Of a stretch of DNA of 64,000 nt, positions 33,451 through 45,183 are shown piece by piece; position 1 is the stretch's first letter; every line of letters begins with the position of its first letter. Below the pieces are notes generated by a model that ran no database searches, was not told the DNA's origin, and worked only from the letters and a program-made list of their open reading frames with translations. The stretch covers positions 47,005,079 through 47,069,078 of the forward strand of contig CM055096.1 in assembly GCA_029204225.1 (NCBI GenBank), in the 5' to 3' direction. Origin of the DNA: Diphasiastrum complanatum (lineage: Eukaryota > Streptophyta > Lycopodiopsida > Lycopodiales > Lycopodiaceae). The position numbers and the translations under genes were made by a program.

Positions 33451-34426
33451 ATGCTACATGTGGTCGGTGTAATACAGCTATATAAGGTTTTCTTCTTCTT
33501 ATAACTTGCTTGTGGCTAGCTCATTGGTGGTGGTAGGCAATTCTGCTTGCCTCGTGGTTTCACTAGAAGCAACGAAAGAATGCCACATCATGCGCAACAT
33601 AGTGGCAACTCGAGCTTACGTGCAAAAACGGAAAGCTCATTTTTCATATGTTGAGCAATGCAACAAACCCTTGTGGTGCTTGGGTCGGGCGCTTGCCCAC
33701 AACTTGCTGCAAGTGTAAGCAAGAATCCAAGCCAAAGTTTGTTCGAAATAAGAATATATCGACTAATGCAAGCCAACCACACAAATGCAAGGATTTGTCG
33801 TCAACATTAATATGAGCTAGGCATACATGAACATCACACATCATGATGTTTATCCTAATGTTTATCCATTTTGGATCCAACATAAGACACGTTTACTTTT
33901 GGACCCCAATGACCTATTTGGGTACTTGCATTTTGCATTTAATGGCACATGCATTTTATATATCTTAAAGTTGTCTCTACATATCCAAACCTCTCCTTCC
34001 CCCCCCCCCCCCTCTCTCTCTCTCTCTCTACCTTCATTTTTCTAGTGAAATAATGGCGTTGTTCATCCCAACAAGTGAGTAAGTGACCACAAATGTTTCT
34101 TTAACTCTCTTTTGTTCCTTCTATCACCCATAGATGACAATTTGTCTAGCTAGTAAACTACCAAGTGACCAAATGACATCACCATGAATGAAGCATTGGC
34201 TAGTTGGTGAGCTAGTGAGTAGCTAAGGGATTGTAATGGCTCATCAGCTCTACAAAGTGCCAGTTATCTACCTACAATTTAGGTGCAACAAACCAACATG
34301 TGCAAGTCCCTATTGAGAATAGAAACATAAATTTGGAGGGGGCTTGTTTATGTAATTAGTATATTGTTTCTTCATTCTTATATTGGACAAGAAAAAGGCA
34401 CACTGCATGTAGTGATATGCAAAACC
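33451..34426. other. Intergenic, poly-C/(CT)n tract, no gene
   Basis: Contains a poly-C run passing into CT repeats (about 33998-34028); nothing else recognised. Confidence 0.4.
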
Positions 34427-34544
34427 AACAAAGGGCAACCCACATAGAGACAATTGTAGCCATTAAAATTATGTGGAGCCACACTAACAAAGGGCACCCC
34501 ACATAGGGACAATTGTAGCCATTAAAATTATGTCGAGCGACAAA
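34427..34544 (+). repeat. 59-bp tandem duplication
   Basis: Units 34427-34485 and 34486-34544 both start AACAAAGGGCA and contain CAATTGTAGCCATTAAAATT. Confidence 0.88.
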
Positions 34545-34726
34545 GTATGCTAGCATGGTTTATCTTATCAAATGTTGGATTTCAATCGACTCATTGGTAG
34601 TGTGAACCTTGTTGGAGTTTAATCTTATTCCTACCCTTCCTTCTCTCAATTTTACTCTCTCAAATGATACCTGCAGAAAATGAACTGTTTTTTAACAATC
34701 TGCATATTTGAACTAATTGTCGCTAC

Positions 34727-35248
34727 AGTTTGCATTTTTACTCAGGTTTTTCCACAGGCGAAAGACCCGACACCCAACACTGTCACCATTTTTCCTTCAG
34801 GCCATCCTGAGCAACTAAGTGTTTTGCGACACTAATCCTAAATTGGTTTTTTAGGCCATTTAGGCACTTCCAGAAATGCGACACTATTTTGCGAAAAATG
34901 CGACACTGCATTTTTCCTCGCATTTTTTGACAGAGACGACAAGTGGAAAAAGCGACACTACAATTTTACACGGATTTCTACACAGGCAAAAAATTCGACA
35001 CTCTACAGAAATGCACAGGATTCCTCAACGTCTTTACGCTCCAATAACAACTGTTCTAATTAGTCAATTAATCAGTTGTTAAGCGATCTTATAAATGTAA
35101 AGCTAGAATAATGCAAGATCTTCCAGTTGCTATAAATGTAAATGAGCGATTGAAGATATTATAAGTCATCATATATCATAGGATGATCTGACAGAGATTA
35201 AACGACCAGAACGGGTCTTTCAGTAGCTGACTCTTCAGAGTTAGTGAT

Positions 35249-35250
<2 letters not shown>
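34727..35250 (+). repeat. GCGACACT-rich region, probably LTR of a Copia family
   Basis: GCGACACT occurs at 34826, 34878, 34900 and 34952, and TCGACACT at 34995. TTGCATTTTTACTCA near 34730 recurs near 39527 in front of Copia C, where CGACACT also appears (39638). This suggests the same LTR family. Confidence 0.45.

Positions 35251-35281
<31 letters not shown>
35251..35281 (+). repeat. (GA)n microsatellite
   Basis: Uninterrupted GA repeats that abut the Copia RT frame directly at 35282. Confidence 0.95.
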
Positions 35282-35283
<2 letters not shown>

Positions 35284-35910
35284 GCATAAGGCATTATATG
35301 GTCTTAAGCAAGCTCCCAAGGCCTGGTATGATAGAATAAATCACTTCTTATTGCAGCATGACTTCACTTCTTGCTCCGCAGAATCTAATGTATATCTCAA
35401 ATGAAAGGGTCAAGCTATGTTATAATAGCATTATATGTTGATGATTCCTTAATTATCAGCAATTCAAATCAGTTATTACAGGAAACCAAATCTCTACTTT
35501 CATCAGAATTTGAGATGACTGATTTAGGCCTAGTCCATTACCTACTCGGTATGGAGATTCACAGAGATCCTGTAGGCAGAAGGATTACTATAAGCCAAGA
35601 GTCCTATCTAAACAATGTACTTCGCAAATATGGCATGGAGGACTGCAAGCCCATAGACACACCTATGGATCCAAGATCTAAGTTGTCCAAAGACATGTGT
35701 CCCATAACTCAAGCAGATCAGCAAGAAATGTGCAGGTATCCTTATCAGTCCGTAATAGGATCTATAATGTATTCTATGGTCTACACACGACCTGATCTAG
35801 CATATACAGTAAGCACATTGTCTCAATACATGTCCAATCCAGGCTTACAGCATTGGAAAGCTCTGCAAAGAGTTTTGAGGTACATTCAAGCTTCAAAGCA
35901 GTTACATTGA
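35282..35910 (+). pseudogene. Copia E RT, C-terminal half
   Basis: Starts inside RT with LHKALYGLKQAPKAWYDRIN. One TGA (35401-35403 region) is followed by an open frame of 169 codons with the catalytic ALYVDDSLIIS (YVDD at 35434-35445), EMTDLGLVHYLLGMEI, CKPIDTPMDP and YQSVIGSIMYSMVYTRPDLA. It stops at 35910 before RNase H. The 5' end is cut at the GA microsatellite and the 3' end runs into a foreign LTR. It is a fragment, although its reading frame is well kept. Confidence 0.9.
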
Positions 35911-35964
35911 TTGGGCAAGGGAGATAGAAGAACGCGAATGGAGAAGAGAGCAAGAATATTTCAT

Positions 35965-36739
35965 AATAGCTCTCTCGTTCTAATCGGCTGCTAGGTGCAA
36001 AAACAGTCTAATAGACAGCTTATGCTAAATGTAATCACAGCTTCAAGTGTTCTAATTGCCCAACAGGATCTTAAAAATTAATTCATACTCTAAAATAAGA
36101 GTACAATCCACCAAAGAGATTATAGATGGTTTGTGTGTGATGCTACTGAAATCAGATTCAATGTGAAGTATAGTTCTGAAATAATTGGAAGAGTAGTATG
36201 ATATCGCGAGTTCCTCAGACATCAAAGACGGTCATCGTCTGATCAGAAACTGAAGAGTCTTAGATGTATGTGTTCTGATCAGAGTGAGTAAACAAGCGCG
36301 ATCAAACAGCAATGAAAGTGCATTCAATCACAACATGCATTCATCTACATTGTACATAGATAAAAGCAAGCTGCTGCTATATTACACTGAAGCACAATAC
36401 AAATAGTAATTACAACAAAAAATGACGGCGTAATTGGGAGGCTCAAAAATATGTCTCATGGACGAAGCAACACGTAATATGTGCTTGGATGATCTATTTA
36501 TAGACTTCATCTGTGTATTAATTACATTGAATGCTTGTCACCTAATTAGGAAAGCCATTGTACTTGGAAGTATATGGCTTCTGTGACAACTGTACACAAT
36601 ATTTATGGTCAATAATTCAGCATCGTTGACGCGGACGAGGGCGTCGCTGGAACGTTCCTCGTTTATTTTAGACGACCTTCAAGATTTTTCTCTCTCTTCA
36701 CATTTTTTGCAAGAAGCCGAAGGTGCCCTCAAAAAGACA
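35965..36739 (-). repeat. Minus-oriented Copia LTR, copy of 48175-49013
   Basis: Direct repeat of 48175-49013. Minus-strand start TGTCTTTTTGAGGGCACC at 36739; minus-strand TATA box CTATAAATAG at 36494-36503. It stands between Copia E and Gypsy F without other parts of its element, so it may be a solo LTR; target-site repeats were not clear. Confidence 0.75.
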
Positions 36740-36744
36740 ATAAA

Positions 36745-37620
36745 TTGTTAAAATGCTCCTTTGTTGTTACTGAGATTGAGTTTTTGGCTTTCAATGTTTG
36801 TGATGGTCATATTCGTCTTGATCCTCAAAGAGTTTAGGCTATTGAGGATTGGCATGTTCCAACCGATGTTCATTATGTTCGTATGTTTTTAGGTATGGCT
36901 ACTCATCTTCGTCGTCATGTTAAATATTTCGCCATTGTGGCTGCCTCGCTTCATTCTTTGTTGAAAAAGTCTCATATGTTTGTTTGGACTCTTGAGCATC
37001 AAACTACTTTTGATGCTTTATGTCGTGTCATCATTTCTGCCACCATTATGTGTTTGCCACAATTTGATCAGAGGTTTATTGTTGAGCCTGATGCTAGTTC
37101 TATTGGTCTAGGCGCTCTTCTTAGTCAGTAAGAGTGTTTCATTCCTTATGATTCTCGTCGTTTGCGCTCTTATGAGAAACGTTACTCTGTTCATGAGAAA
37201 GAGTTACTTGTTGTTATCCATGCTTTTAAGAAGTGGCGCCATTATTTGTGTCATGTTCCTTTTGATATTATTACTGATCATATGTCTCTTCGTTATCTCT
37301 TCTCTCAATGTGATCTTAGTGATCATTGGTTATAGTTTTTACAATCTTTCCATTTTGACATTTTGTATCATCTAGGAAAGTCAAACACGACAGTTGATGC
37401 TATATCTCGTCTTCCTGCTTTGTTACATAGTCTTGTTGCTTCTGTTCTTTCTTGGTTTGATGATTTATCGGCTGCATATTTGTCTTGTCTTGAATTTTGT
37501 GATGTTTATCGTTCTTGTCCACTTCCTTCATCTCAGAAGTTCCAGGTTTATAATATTGTTGATGATCGTTTACATCGGGCCCCATTTGGTCACATTTTTA
37601 GGACTTGGTCATATTGATTG
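36745..37620 (+). pseudogene. Gypsy F RT C-terminus and RNase H
   Basis: Begins with KCSFVVTEIEFLAF, then VRMFLGMATHLRRHVKYFA and SLLKKSHMFVWTLEHQTTFD. RNase H follows, with IVEPDASSIGLGALLSQ, RYSVHEKELLVVIHAFKKWR and ITDHMSLRYL, and ends HLGKSNTTVDAISRLPAL. Stops at 36838, 37129 and 37333 lie in an otherwise continuous frame. The tail 37480-37600 (FCDVYRSCPLPS) is the usual linker before integrase; integrase is missing. The 5' half is cut at the LTR copy boundary. Confidence 0.88.
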
Positions 37621-38126
37621 GGAGTGGGGATCCTCCTATTGGGGAGGTGCACTATTTTCCCTCCAAATCTTTTGCCTCCCTCTATTTTTTAATTCCTAAC
37701 TTTGGGGTCTATTGGTAGGGTATATATAGGGCAACATTGTAGTCTTTTATGTAGTTGATGATGATTGCTCTTCTTTAGCCTCATTAAATATTCTCTCTTT
37801 CATGCTTTCTAGCCTAAGTCATGCTTTCTAGCATAACTAGTGGATCTTAGCTTGTAATTCTACAGGTTCCATAGTGACGATGTCTCATAGCTCATTTTCC
37901 ATTAGAATGCTTGTTATTATAAATTCTAAAATTTTGTAATTGTTGTCTGATTTTTTACCGACTTCTCCAAGCACGGAGTCTCCCAATATTGTCATTTTGC
38001 CAAAAAGAAAAAAAAAAAAAAAAAAGCCCTTTTAGCACCTTAATGGAGCTTAACAAAAGTCTTAAATTGAAATTGAAAGTCTCACAAGTCAAATTTAAGG
38101 TCTGACCAAAAAAGTTTTAGGTCCTA
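37621..38126 (+). other. Region after Gypsy F, LTR-like, with poly(A)
   Basis: A TATA-like GTATATATAGGG occurs at 37720-37730 and an 18-bp A run near 38009-38026. This could be LTR or insertion-tail sequence; no partner copy was found. Confidence 0.4.
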
Positions 38127-38340
38127 TGTTATATACCATAATGGTATGCCCTTCAGTGACAGCCTCGCAAAGGCGGGCAAGATGCAAGTCTATCGTTATC
38201 GAGTTGTTTTAGTGCCATGCATCACCATTTTATGTGGTCACATGTCGCCGATGGGACCGTGTTTGATGGGACCCACTACGCTATGCCTATATAGTGGTGG
38301 GGTTTCCCTTCTTCCATTCACTCAGTCTATACGGGAGTTG
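38127..38340 (+). repeat. LTR-like fragment related to Gypsy J LTR
   Basis: Starts TGTTATATACCATAATGGTA, like 16623 (TGTTATGTACCATAATGTTA), shares TTTAGTGCCATG further on, and has CTATATAG at 38287-38294. Confidence 0.5.
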
Positions 38341-39519
38341 GTGGATGGAGAGCACATTTACTAGCCAGGATGTATCTCCAAGCCATGAGATGTATGATAG
38401 GGAGTGCTGAGGGCGATGGCTGGTGGTATGGGACACCAATTATCGTCGGTAACTCCACTGCATCGGGGTGGGTTGGCAGTGACCTTGCAGATGGGTGGAT
38501 ACGGCGCGTCGTCACTGGTATGGGGTGTGCGTCAACCTTCAAGACAATTGGAGATCTAAGGGAGTTCTAACATTTAATGTTAGAGCCATGGATTCCTTTG
38601 TTAGGTGCACACGTTTCTTTGTAGCTTTTGCGGTTTTTAATGCTCTTATTGGGAATGTGCTTGATTGTTACCATAACCTTTGCATCAAGGAGACTCTTGA
38701 ATTGGTTAGTGAAAGCTTTTTAACTTTTTCAGCAATGGTCTTCCTCATTTAAACCTTTAAATCTATAAAGTTTAAAGCTTATTTGATGGTTTGGAAGGAA
38801 AAGGGAACTCTTGTAAATTTTCCTTTTAAACTGGAGTCTTGCATAAGTTTCTTCAAAACAGTGATTTAAATATTTGTGGTCTAAGCAATTCTTTAGCTAA
38901 GAGTTGGCCTCAAAATCTTATTCTAACATGAAAAGTAAAACAAATGACAATCCTTGGAACTTTGACAAGTCGCACCATCTCCTCTCACTCCTCCTCCCTG
39001 TACCAATGAATTCCAAAAGCTTGGAATGGGAGTGAGGTACATAGGAGGGAGTGGAGGTGAGTGGGGCCAAACCTATATTTCATAAAAAAAAAAAAGTGGA
39101 ATTTTTATGCCATGTTGTAGCCCTTGGGGCTCCACATCGAACCAAAGATCTAGAAGGGACAAATGGGGTCTTTATTGGGCCCCACTTGTCCTTTTTGCAT
39201 AAAAAAGAGGGAGGAGCTTGGAGGAGAGGGGGTGTGAAGGAACATACGTTCACTTTCCGTCACCCCACTTTTCCAAGTTTCAAGTTGAATCTCCTTTGGC
39301 TCAAGGTTGTGCATTTTCTTGTTCTTGAGCCATATATCTCAATTTAGCGCTTTTTACATCGTTGCTCTTCATTTTCCTTCTAGTTTCTTGCTACCACACA
39401 CATGGAGCTTGCTTTAGGCCATAAAGCACCTCTTTCAAACCACATAAATAATGTTCCTGTCCTTTCTTTATTGGATTTATCTCCTTTACTCTCCTAAATC
39501 CTATTTTAATCTGCTTCCA
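38341..39519. other. No gene recognised
   Basis: Open frames are short and without motif. Confidence 0.35.
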
Positions 39520-40480
39520 TTCATGTTGCATTTTTACTCATGTTGTCACACAGTCTGCATATTTACATGTAAAATAAGACAGGCGAAAAACACGATTGTC
39601 TGCATAAATACAAGTAAATTTTCACAGGCAAAAAAGGCGACACTGTGTTTTTACAAGTGATTTGTGACAGGCAAAAAAGACAACACTACCTTACAAAATG
39701 CCGAAGGTGCCCCTATAGAAAAGCAAAAGCACCCTGTAAAACAATTCTTAAGGCATTTGTCAGAGTCTCGCATTTTTCGTCTTCACCAATGTTCATTTCA
39801 GCAAAGGCTGGCGTCGCGACCTTCTCACATTCATCCCATGCAACTGTGCTAACAGATTTGACAATGACATCAGCCAGCCACGATCTCCCACAGACAACAC
39901 ATCCACTTTGTACCTTCTTCATCTGCACACCTGTAAAATTGTGTATATATATTGAATACCATTTGCGTATTCTAAGAGATGTGAGATAACAACGTGTGTG
40001 AAAATAATAGCATCAGAAGCTTATTATAGATAGATGAAGTAGATGCCCTCGTGCATTGATTCTTTGTATTGTCAGTAATAGGTTCATTCCTTTTACAAAC
40101 TGGATTAGCTTTGTAGAGCATGCGGTTTCGTCTGCTATTGTCTTGTGCTCCACAACATTATTGACATGTATATTTTGCTATGCTTAATCTGATAACATCT
40201 CTGTTTTGTTCTACGTTCAGATTTGTGTCAATATTGCTATGCTTTTCTACATTCTGTCTGACTCTCTTATTGCTCAATCTGGTAATCTGTTCTTAGCGAA
40301 TCATTATTAGTCTAGTTGTTCGCAACTAATATTTAGTCTTGCCTTTCGTGACTAATTTGCGACTGATTATCAGTCGAGCTCAATCTAGCTCTTCACGAAT
40401 CATTCACGACTAATAATTTGTCTAGTTGTTCACAACAAATTATCATTATGATGTTTTTTGTTGCTTAATGTTAGATCGGC
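39520..40480 (+). other. 5' region of Copia C, probably LTR and leader
   Basis: It shares TTGCATTTTTACTCA and CGACACT words with 34727-35010. A TATATATAT tract lies near 39945. From 40310 to 40440 an irregular repeat of TAGTTGTTCGCAAC / CGACTAAT words is seen. No clear primer site was found. Confidence 0.4.
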
Positions 40481-40484
40481 CATG

Positions 40485-41709
40485 TATCCGAGGCCCAGAC
40501 ATCGAAAGAAGTCAGAACATCTTGTGCACACTATATGAAGTGTGAGATATAGCTTCCAAGCTATATCTCAGGAAGAAATTTTACTCCCTCAAGATGGCGA
40601 ATGGTGATTCCCTGTAGAATCACATTAATCAATTCAAGAACCTGCTAAGGCAAATGGCCCCTGTCGGATCTGTCATAGACGATCAAGACGCAGTGATGCA
40701 ACTGCTTACAAGCTTGCCAAGCTCGTACGACAGCTGGGTGATGATCATCGCGACACATCCAGAACTGACTCTTTCAAGAGTCATTACTATGTTGTTGTAG
40801 GAAGACACACGGAGGAACGAAGCCTCAAGTTTCTCAGCTAATTTTCACGCTTTATACACCAACAAGAGCACGACTAAGCAGAAGAAGAAGAAAGGCCTGA
40901 AGCAATCAAAGCCATACCAAAAACTAGCACATCACAAAGAATAGTCAAATCTGCAGGCGAAGAAGAAGTTTTGCAGATACTACAAGCAAAACAACCACAA
41001 AATTCAAGACTGTCAGATACTACAAGCAAAGAACAATAGCAAGGGGCAGTCGAATCAAGTGGCAAATGCAACTACTAAAGCTCCACAACCCATTCAAGAA
41101 GCGGATCATGATGCCTTCATGACCAGCCATCAAGGAGAATCCAGCGACAGTTCTTGGTTCCTAGATTTCAGAATTAAGTCAGTGCTTTTCTGCCTTGCAA
41201 ATAAAAGTTTTCTTTGGCATTATAGACTTGGTTACTTGAATCATGCTACTATACAACAAATGTCTAGACAATCTATTGTTCTTGATCTCGACTATCCTCG
41301 TGATAAAGTCAAGATACCTGTCTGTCAAGACTGTGTAGTTGGTAAACAGACTAGAAAACCATTTAAACCAAGCCATCAGCATATTGCTAGAGGATTGTTA
41401 GACATTGTACATTCAGACATTTGTGGCCCGATGAAAAATCCTTCGCTGAAAGATGCAGAGTATTTTATAACTTTTATTGATGAATTTTCCAGAAGGACTA
41501 TGGTGTACTTTATAAAGAAGAAATCAGAAGTTTTCAACTGCTTCAAGTCCTTCAATGAGCATGCAAAAAAGGAGACTGGAAGGACAATCAAGGCCCTAAG
41601 GTCAGACAATGGTGGAGAATATATCTCTACCGAGTTTAAGGAGTACTGCCAAAGCCAATACATTGAGCAGCAATTCATCACTCCTTACAGTCCTACTCTA
41701 ATGGCTTAG
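40485..41709 (+). pseudogene. Copia C gag to integrase, one frame with four stops
   Basis: A single frame covers gag, a protease remnant and integrase. Gag has KLYLRKKFYSLKMANGDSL, NHINQFKNLLRQMAPVGSVI and MQLLTSLPSSYDSWVMII. The zinc knuckle reads CRYYKQNNHKIQDC, with Tyr in place of the second Cys. The protease is almost wholly deleted: SSWFLDF goes straight to SFLWHYRLGYLNHATIQQM, the start of the pre-integrase zinc finger (H, H, then CQDCVVGK). The integrase core shows DIVHSDICGPM and LRSDNGGEYIS, with catalytic Asp residues present. Internal stops (a TGA and three TAG) stand near 40542, 40616, 40798 and 40943. The frame ends just before the third catalytic residue. Confidence 0.9.
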
Positions 41710-42210
41710 CCGAGAGGAAGAACCGTATCTTGGTTGAATCAGCCAAATGTATGCTAGCGCATGCATTGCCGCCCAAGAGATTCTGGGCCGAAGCTGTCTC
41801 CACTGTAGCTTATGTCCATAACAAATGTTCAACCAAGGCCCTCTCAGGCAACCCATGAGGTGTGGACAGGCTCTAAGCCTTCTGTGAATAATCTAAGAGT
41901 GTTCGGATGCATTGCCTATGCACAAATCCCAAAAGATACGAGGAAGAAATTTGACTTCCAAGGTCTCAAGACCATGTTGATTGGATATACTTCATCTGAT
42001 AATACATACAAGCTATATGATCCTGATATCCAGCAAATCTTGTATAGCCGGGATACAGTCTTTATCGAGGATCAGTTCGTCGACATCAAAGACATAGATA
42101 TTGCTCCAGGAGAACCTTCATCACCTGCCATTGACATGACAATCCGAGCTTCTGGCTCAGGCATGTCCATTGTCGACCTCTTGACAACAAATCAGACGAA
42201 AAGCAAGCAC
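41690..42210 (+). pseudogene. Copia C integrase C-terminus, frameshifted
   Basis: After a shift near 41700, GLAERKNRILVESAKCML carries the catalytic Glu. A second shift near 41850 leads to HEVWTGSKPSVNNLRVFGCI and KFDFQGLKTMLIGYTS. LYDPDIQQILYSRDTVFIED closes the integrase C-terminal part. The frame is open from 41812 to 42282. Confidence 0.88.
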
Positions 42211-42214
42211 CAAG

Positions 42215-42380
42215 GAGTTGGTATGGTAAGCTTAACACTTTACGTGGATGATACATGCCTCATTAAGGGAGTGTGTGGTTGATATCTTCATCAAAGCATT
42301 AGGAAAGGACTTTTTTATGAAGCATAGAACTCAACTTGGAGTACTATCTAAATCTATGCTAAAACTAGTTGAAGAGTGAG
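42215..42380 (+). pseudogene. Copia RT catalytic strand joined to RNase H end
   Basis: SLTLYVDDTCLIKG (YVDD at 42241-42252) is followed within 30 bp by VDIFIKALGKDFFMKHRTQL, the very end of Copia pol. Most of RT and RNase H is deleted between them. Confidence 0.8.
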
Positions 42381-43020
42381 TGTGAAAAATGTCACCTAGT
42401 TAAGTTGAGGTTATTTGACAATTTTGAGGCCAATATGCATTTTCAACTAAGAGATAGACTTTATAAAGTTAATAAGGCCTAAAAATAGTGGATTTACTAT
42501 TTTTGGCAACTAGGGAAGTTGATAAGCTTGCATATTATTCTCTTGTTATTGGTTCAATCACATACATTGAATCTAGGCATGTTAGATCTAGGTTTTTGGC
42601 AAGTACCTAGAAACTTAAAAAGTTGATAAACTTGGGCAAGATGATATAAATGGTCAATAGGCTCTTATAAATAGGCATACAAGCATGGAGTAATTCATCT
42701 CTCTTGTTCGTTCTTATGGAAGATATCTCTTTTGGTTTCTACATCAACTCTTGCATTTTGGTGGTGATATAGTGAGATCTTGTGTGTATAATGTTATTTA
42801 TCTTATGTATATGAATGCACATGTGTGAGTACTAATATTGTATAGTTGTTGTATGGAAAGAGACAATAGAATATCATATTTAAGTGTTTATGACAAGTTC
42901 TTATTGAGTTTTCATCTTCTATGTGTAGTTGATGCATGATTTCTACATTGGTAATGAAGCTATATGTGCTCTTCAAATAAGATCAAAGGGCATGATTAAG
43001 TCATTTGGATATGATCTTTT
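42381..43020 (+). repeat. Probable 3' LTR after Copia pol end
   Basis: Starts TGTGAAAAATGTCACC after the pol C-terminus. It has a TATA box TATAAATA at 42666-42673 and a long AT-rich body. No second copy was found, so the 3' edge is a guess. Confidence 0.5.
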
Positions 43021-43079
43021 CACAACTCATCTAGACCAGATGAGCAACTTGTCAATAGCGAATTAGAAGGAAAAGTTGT

Positions 43080-43455
43080 AGCTCAGTAGCAACAAAATGA
43101 TGAACCTCACTTATCTCCCAAAGATCGTCAAGAGAGCGCAGACCACCTATAAGGTATATAGAAGGATCTGTGGCTTATTTCATTCGAGAACCGACTACTA
43201 TCGAAAAAGCACTTAGTTAGCCTAATACGATATATGGAGGATAGCTATGGATAGAGAGTATTCATCTATCACCAAAAACCAGACTTGGACTATCGTTGAA
43301 TTGTTTGCTAGCATAAATGTAGTTGATTGCAAATGGATATTCAAAAGCATTGATCGAAAAAAAACTTGACTTATCACGAGAGGATTTTTGTAGATACAAA
43401 ATGTCAACTATACTAAAACTTTTAGTCCAATAGTTAAGCATTATTCAATCAGACT
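43080..43455 (+). pseudogene. Copia RT start
   Basis: Reads REPTTIEKALS, then MDREYSSITKNQTWTIVELF, VVDCKWIFKSIDRKK and NYTKTFSPIVKHYSIRLL in shifting frames. This is the N-terminal part of Copia RT. It ends abruptly at the junction with the minus-strand Gypsy B. Confidence 0.82.
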
Positions 43456-43900
43456 CCTATTGTAATCGGTAGACATTCAGTGCGTCAGGTAAATCCGTTA
43501 CTACAAAAGTAATGACAAACTGAACTCCAGCAATTCTGAAAGGTATGTATTCAACCATTCCTCATGGACAAACCGTCGTTTGATTAGCTAGCTTAATGGC
43601 AAAAGTCGCAAGCTTAATCTTTGTAAGGCCCCCACTTTGCACGTAACTTTGTTGAAATCAAGTTAACTCTCGAACCTTCATCTATCATGGTTGCTTCTTT
43701 AGAAAATTGCTTATGTTGTATTAGCAGAGTGATATTTTTTTGTTCACTTTCCCAGGCTGCTCCGACATGGAGTACCTTATTAGATTCTTCAAATCCAGCA
43801 CAGAAAAGTGGTTATTCATGGGCTTCTGGTTCAGTTTGAATTAACTTCTGTGCTAATACTTCTTTTGCTTTCGGCACCAGCTTCAAAAATTCTCCTAATG
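43456..43900 (-). pseudogene. Gypsy B protease remnant
   Basis: Near 43670 the minus strand reads TMIDEGSRVNLIST, the retropepsin active-site loop with Asp-Glu-Gly instead of Asp-Ser/Thr-Gly. It continues KLATFAIKLANQ and FRIAGVQFVITFVV. The last part matches element A at 3640-3720. Confidence 0.7.
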
Positions 43901-44029
43901 TAATATTCATCTTACTAGATAGAATGTTCATGAGTAACTATGTTTGTGGTGCTTCCGGTTCAGTCTTCTTGAAGGGTTCTTCATGATGAGACAACTGAGT
44001 ATTCATATCTGTTTGTGGATTATTTGGCT

Positions 44030-45183
44030 ATTGCACAGGTGAAGAATGGATTTCGGCTGCAGCTTTAGCAACTTCAAGCTCCTCTTCTTCTTGCAAATGT
44101 TTAATCCATTGTCTCATATCCTGGTATCTCCTCTTTTCTGCATGGAAATTTGGATAGACTCCAGATGTTGTTGGTATACCAGTTAATGGTATAGAATTAG
44201 TAGGTCGGATATGCAAGGGCAGATTGATAAGGTTTTTGACTGTAGGATCCTCTCCGTAATGGGGTTCCCAATATCCCATCTGGGCATATCATTGTTGGAT
44301 AATTCGATGATTAAGATGGCAATAAGCAGTCTCATGATCAAGTGAATTGCACATATGGCATACACTGAGTGCCATTCATTTTTTCGATTGTGGACATTCG
44401 TTCATTGTGTGATTGCCCATACAAATGGAACACCAGACATTTTCCCTGGTAGAAAAAGTTTTAGCAAACTTCTCAGGTTCCTTGTTCACTTTTCCATGGA
44501 AATATTCCAAGGCACTGATCTTTGCATCAAATTATGACTGCAACTTTTCCATCTGTATCTGCTGATTCTTTCCAAATTTCTCGAACTCATTGAGCATCAT
44601 CTCTACAGTAGCGTTGATATTCATTGATGTAATAGTGGTGGATGTCATAGTGGTCTGCCCTGTTGTATAAGACAACATACCAATATTTGGCTCATCATAT
44701 GAATCTTCATCCTCCATAGCATTTTGCAAAGTTGCATACTCATTGTCGCATTTCAGCTCGCATCTGATCCTTTTAGGAAGACCTGCCAGAAACCACATAA
44801 TCATGGCGTTTAACTCGTTCTATGTAGTCTCATACAATTTTCCGCTTTTCCATTTTGATTTTACTCAAAAGTAAAAAGGGTCTTCCATAAACTTCTGAGG
44901 TTTGAACTGCGTGATAAGTGCTCGTTTGATAGTTTTCCAATCTATACGCTCAGTTTCATCTTAATTATAATACCAATCTTGTGATGCACCCGTTAAGGCC
45001 ATTGGAAATAGCTGAAGTTTATCTTGAGGAAAAAACTTCGCCATAGACTTCACAAGATTCTGCATAGATTTGGAGAAATCTAACTGGATCAGATTATCTA
45101 TTGTACTTGGGTAGATCCAATCGAGGTGATCTTATAACAATCATTGGATTGACTTCTTGAGGAGTAGCTCCAGGAGGGGCCAT
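44030..45183 (-). pseudogene. Gypsy B gag with two zinc knuckles
   Basis: ATG at 45183 opens MAPPGATPQEVNPMIVI. The gag core follows in a shifted frame: KFFPQDKLQLFPMALTGASQ, DWYYN, TIKRALITQFKPQKF and MWFLAGLPKRIRCELKCDNE. Two knuckles follow near 44340-44440: CSICMGNHTMNEC, with one residue less than the standard spacing, and CHMCNSLDHETAYC, with standard spacing. An open frame of 83 codons (44028-44279) ends the gag. Several stops replace Trp or Gln. Confidence 0.8.
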
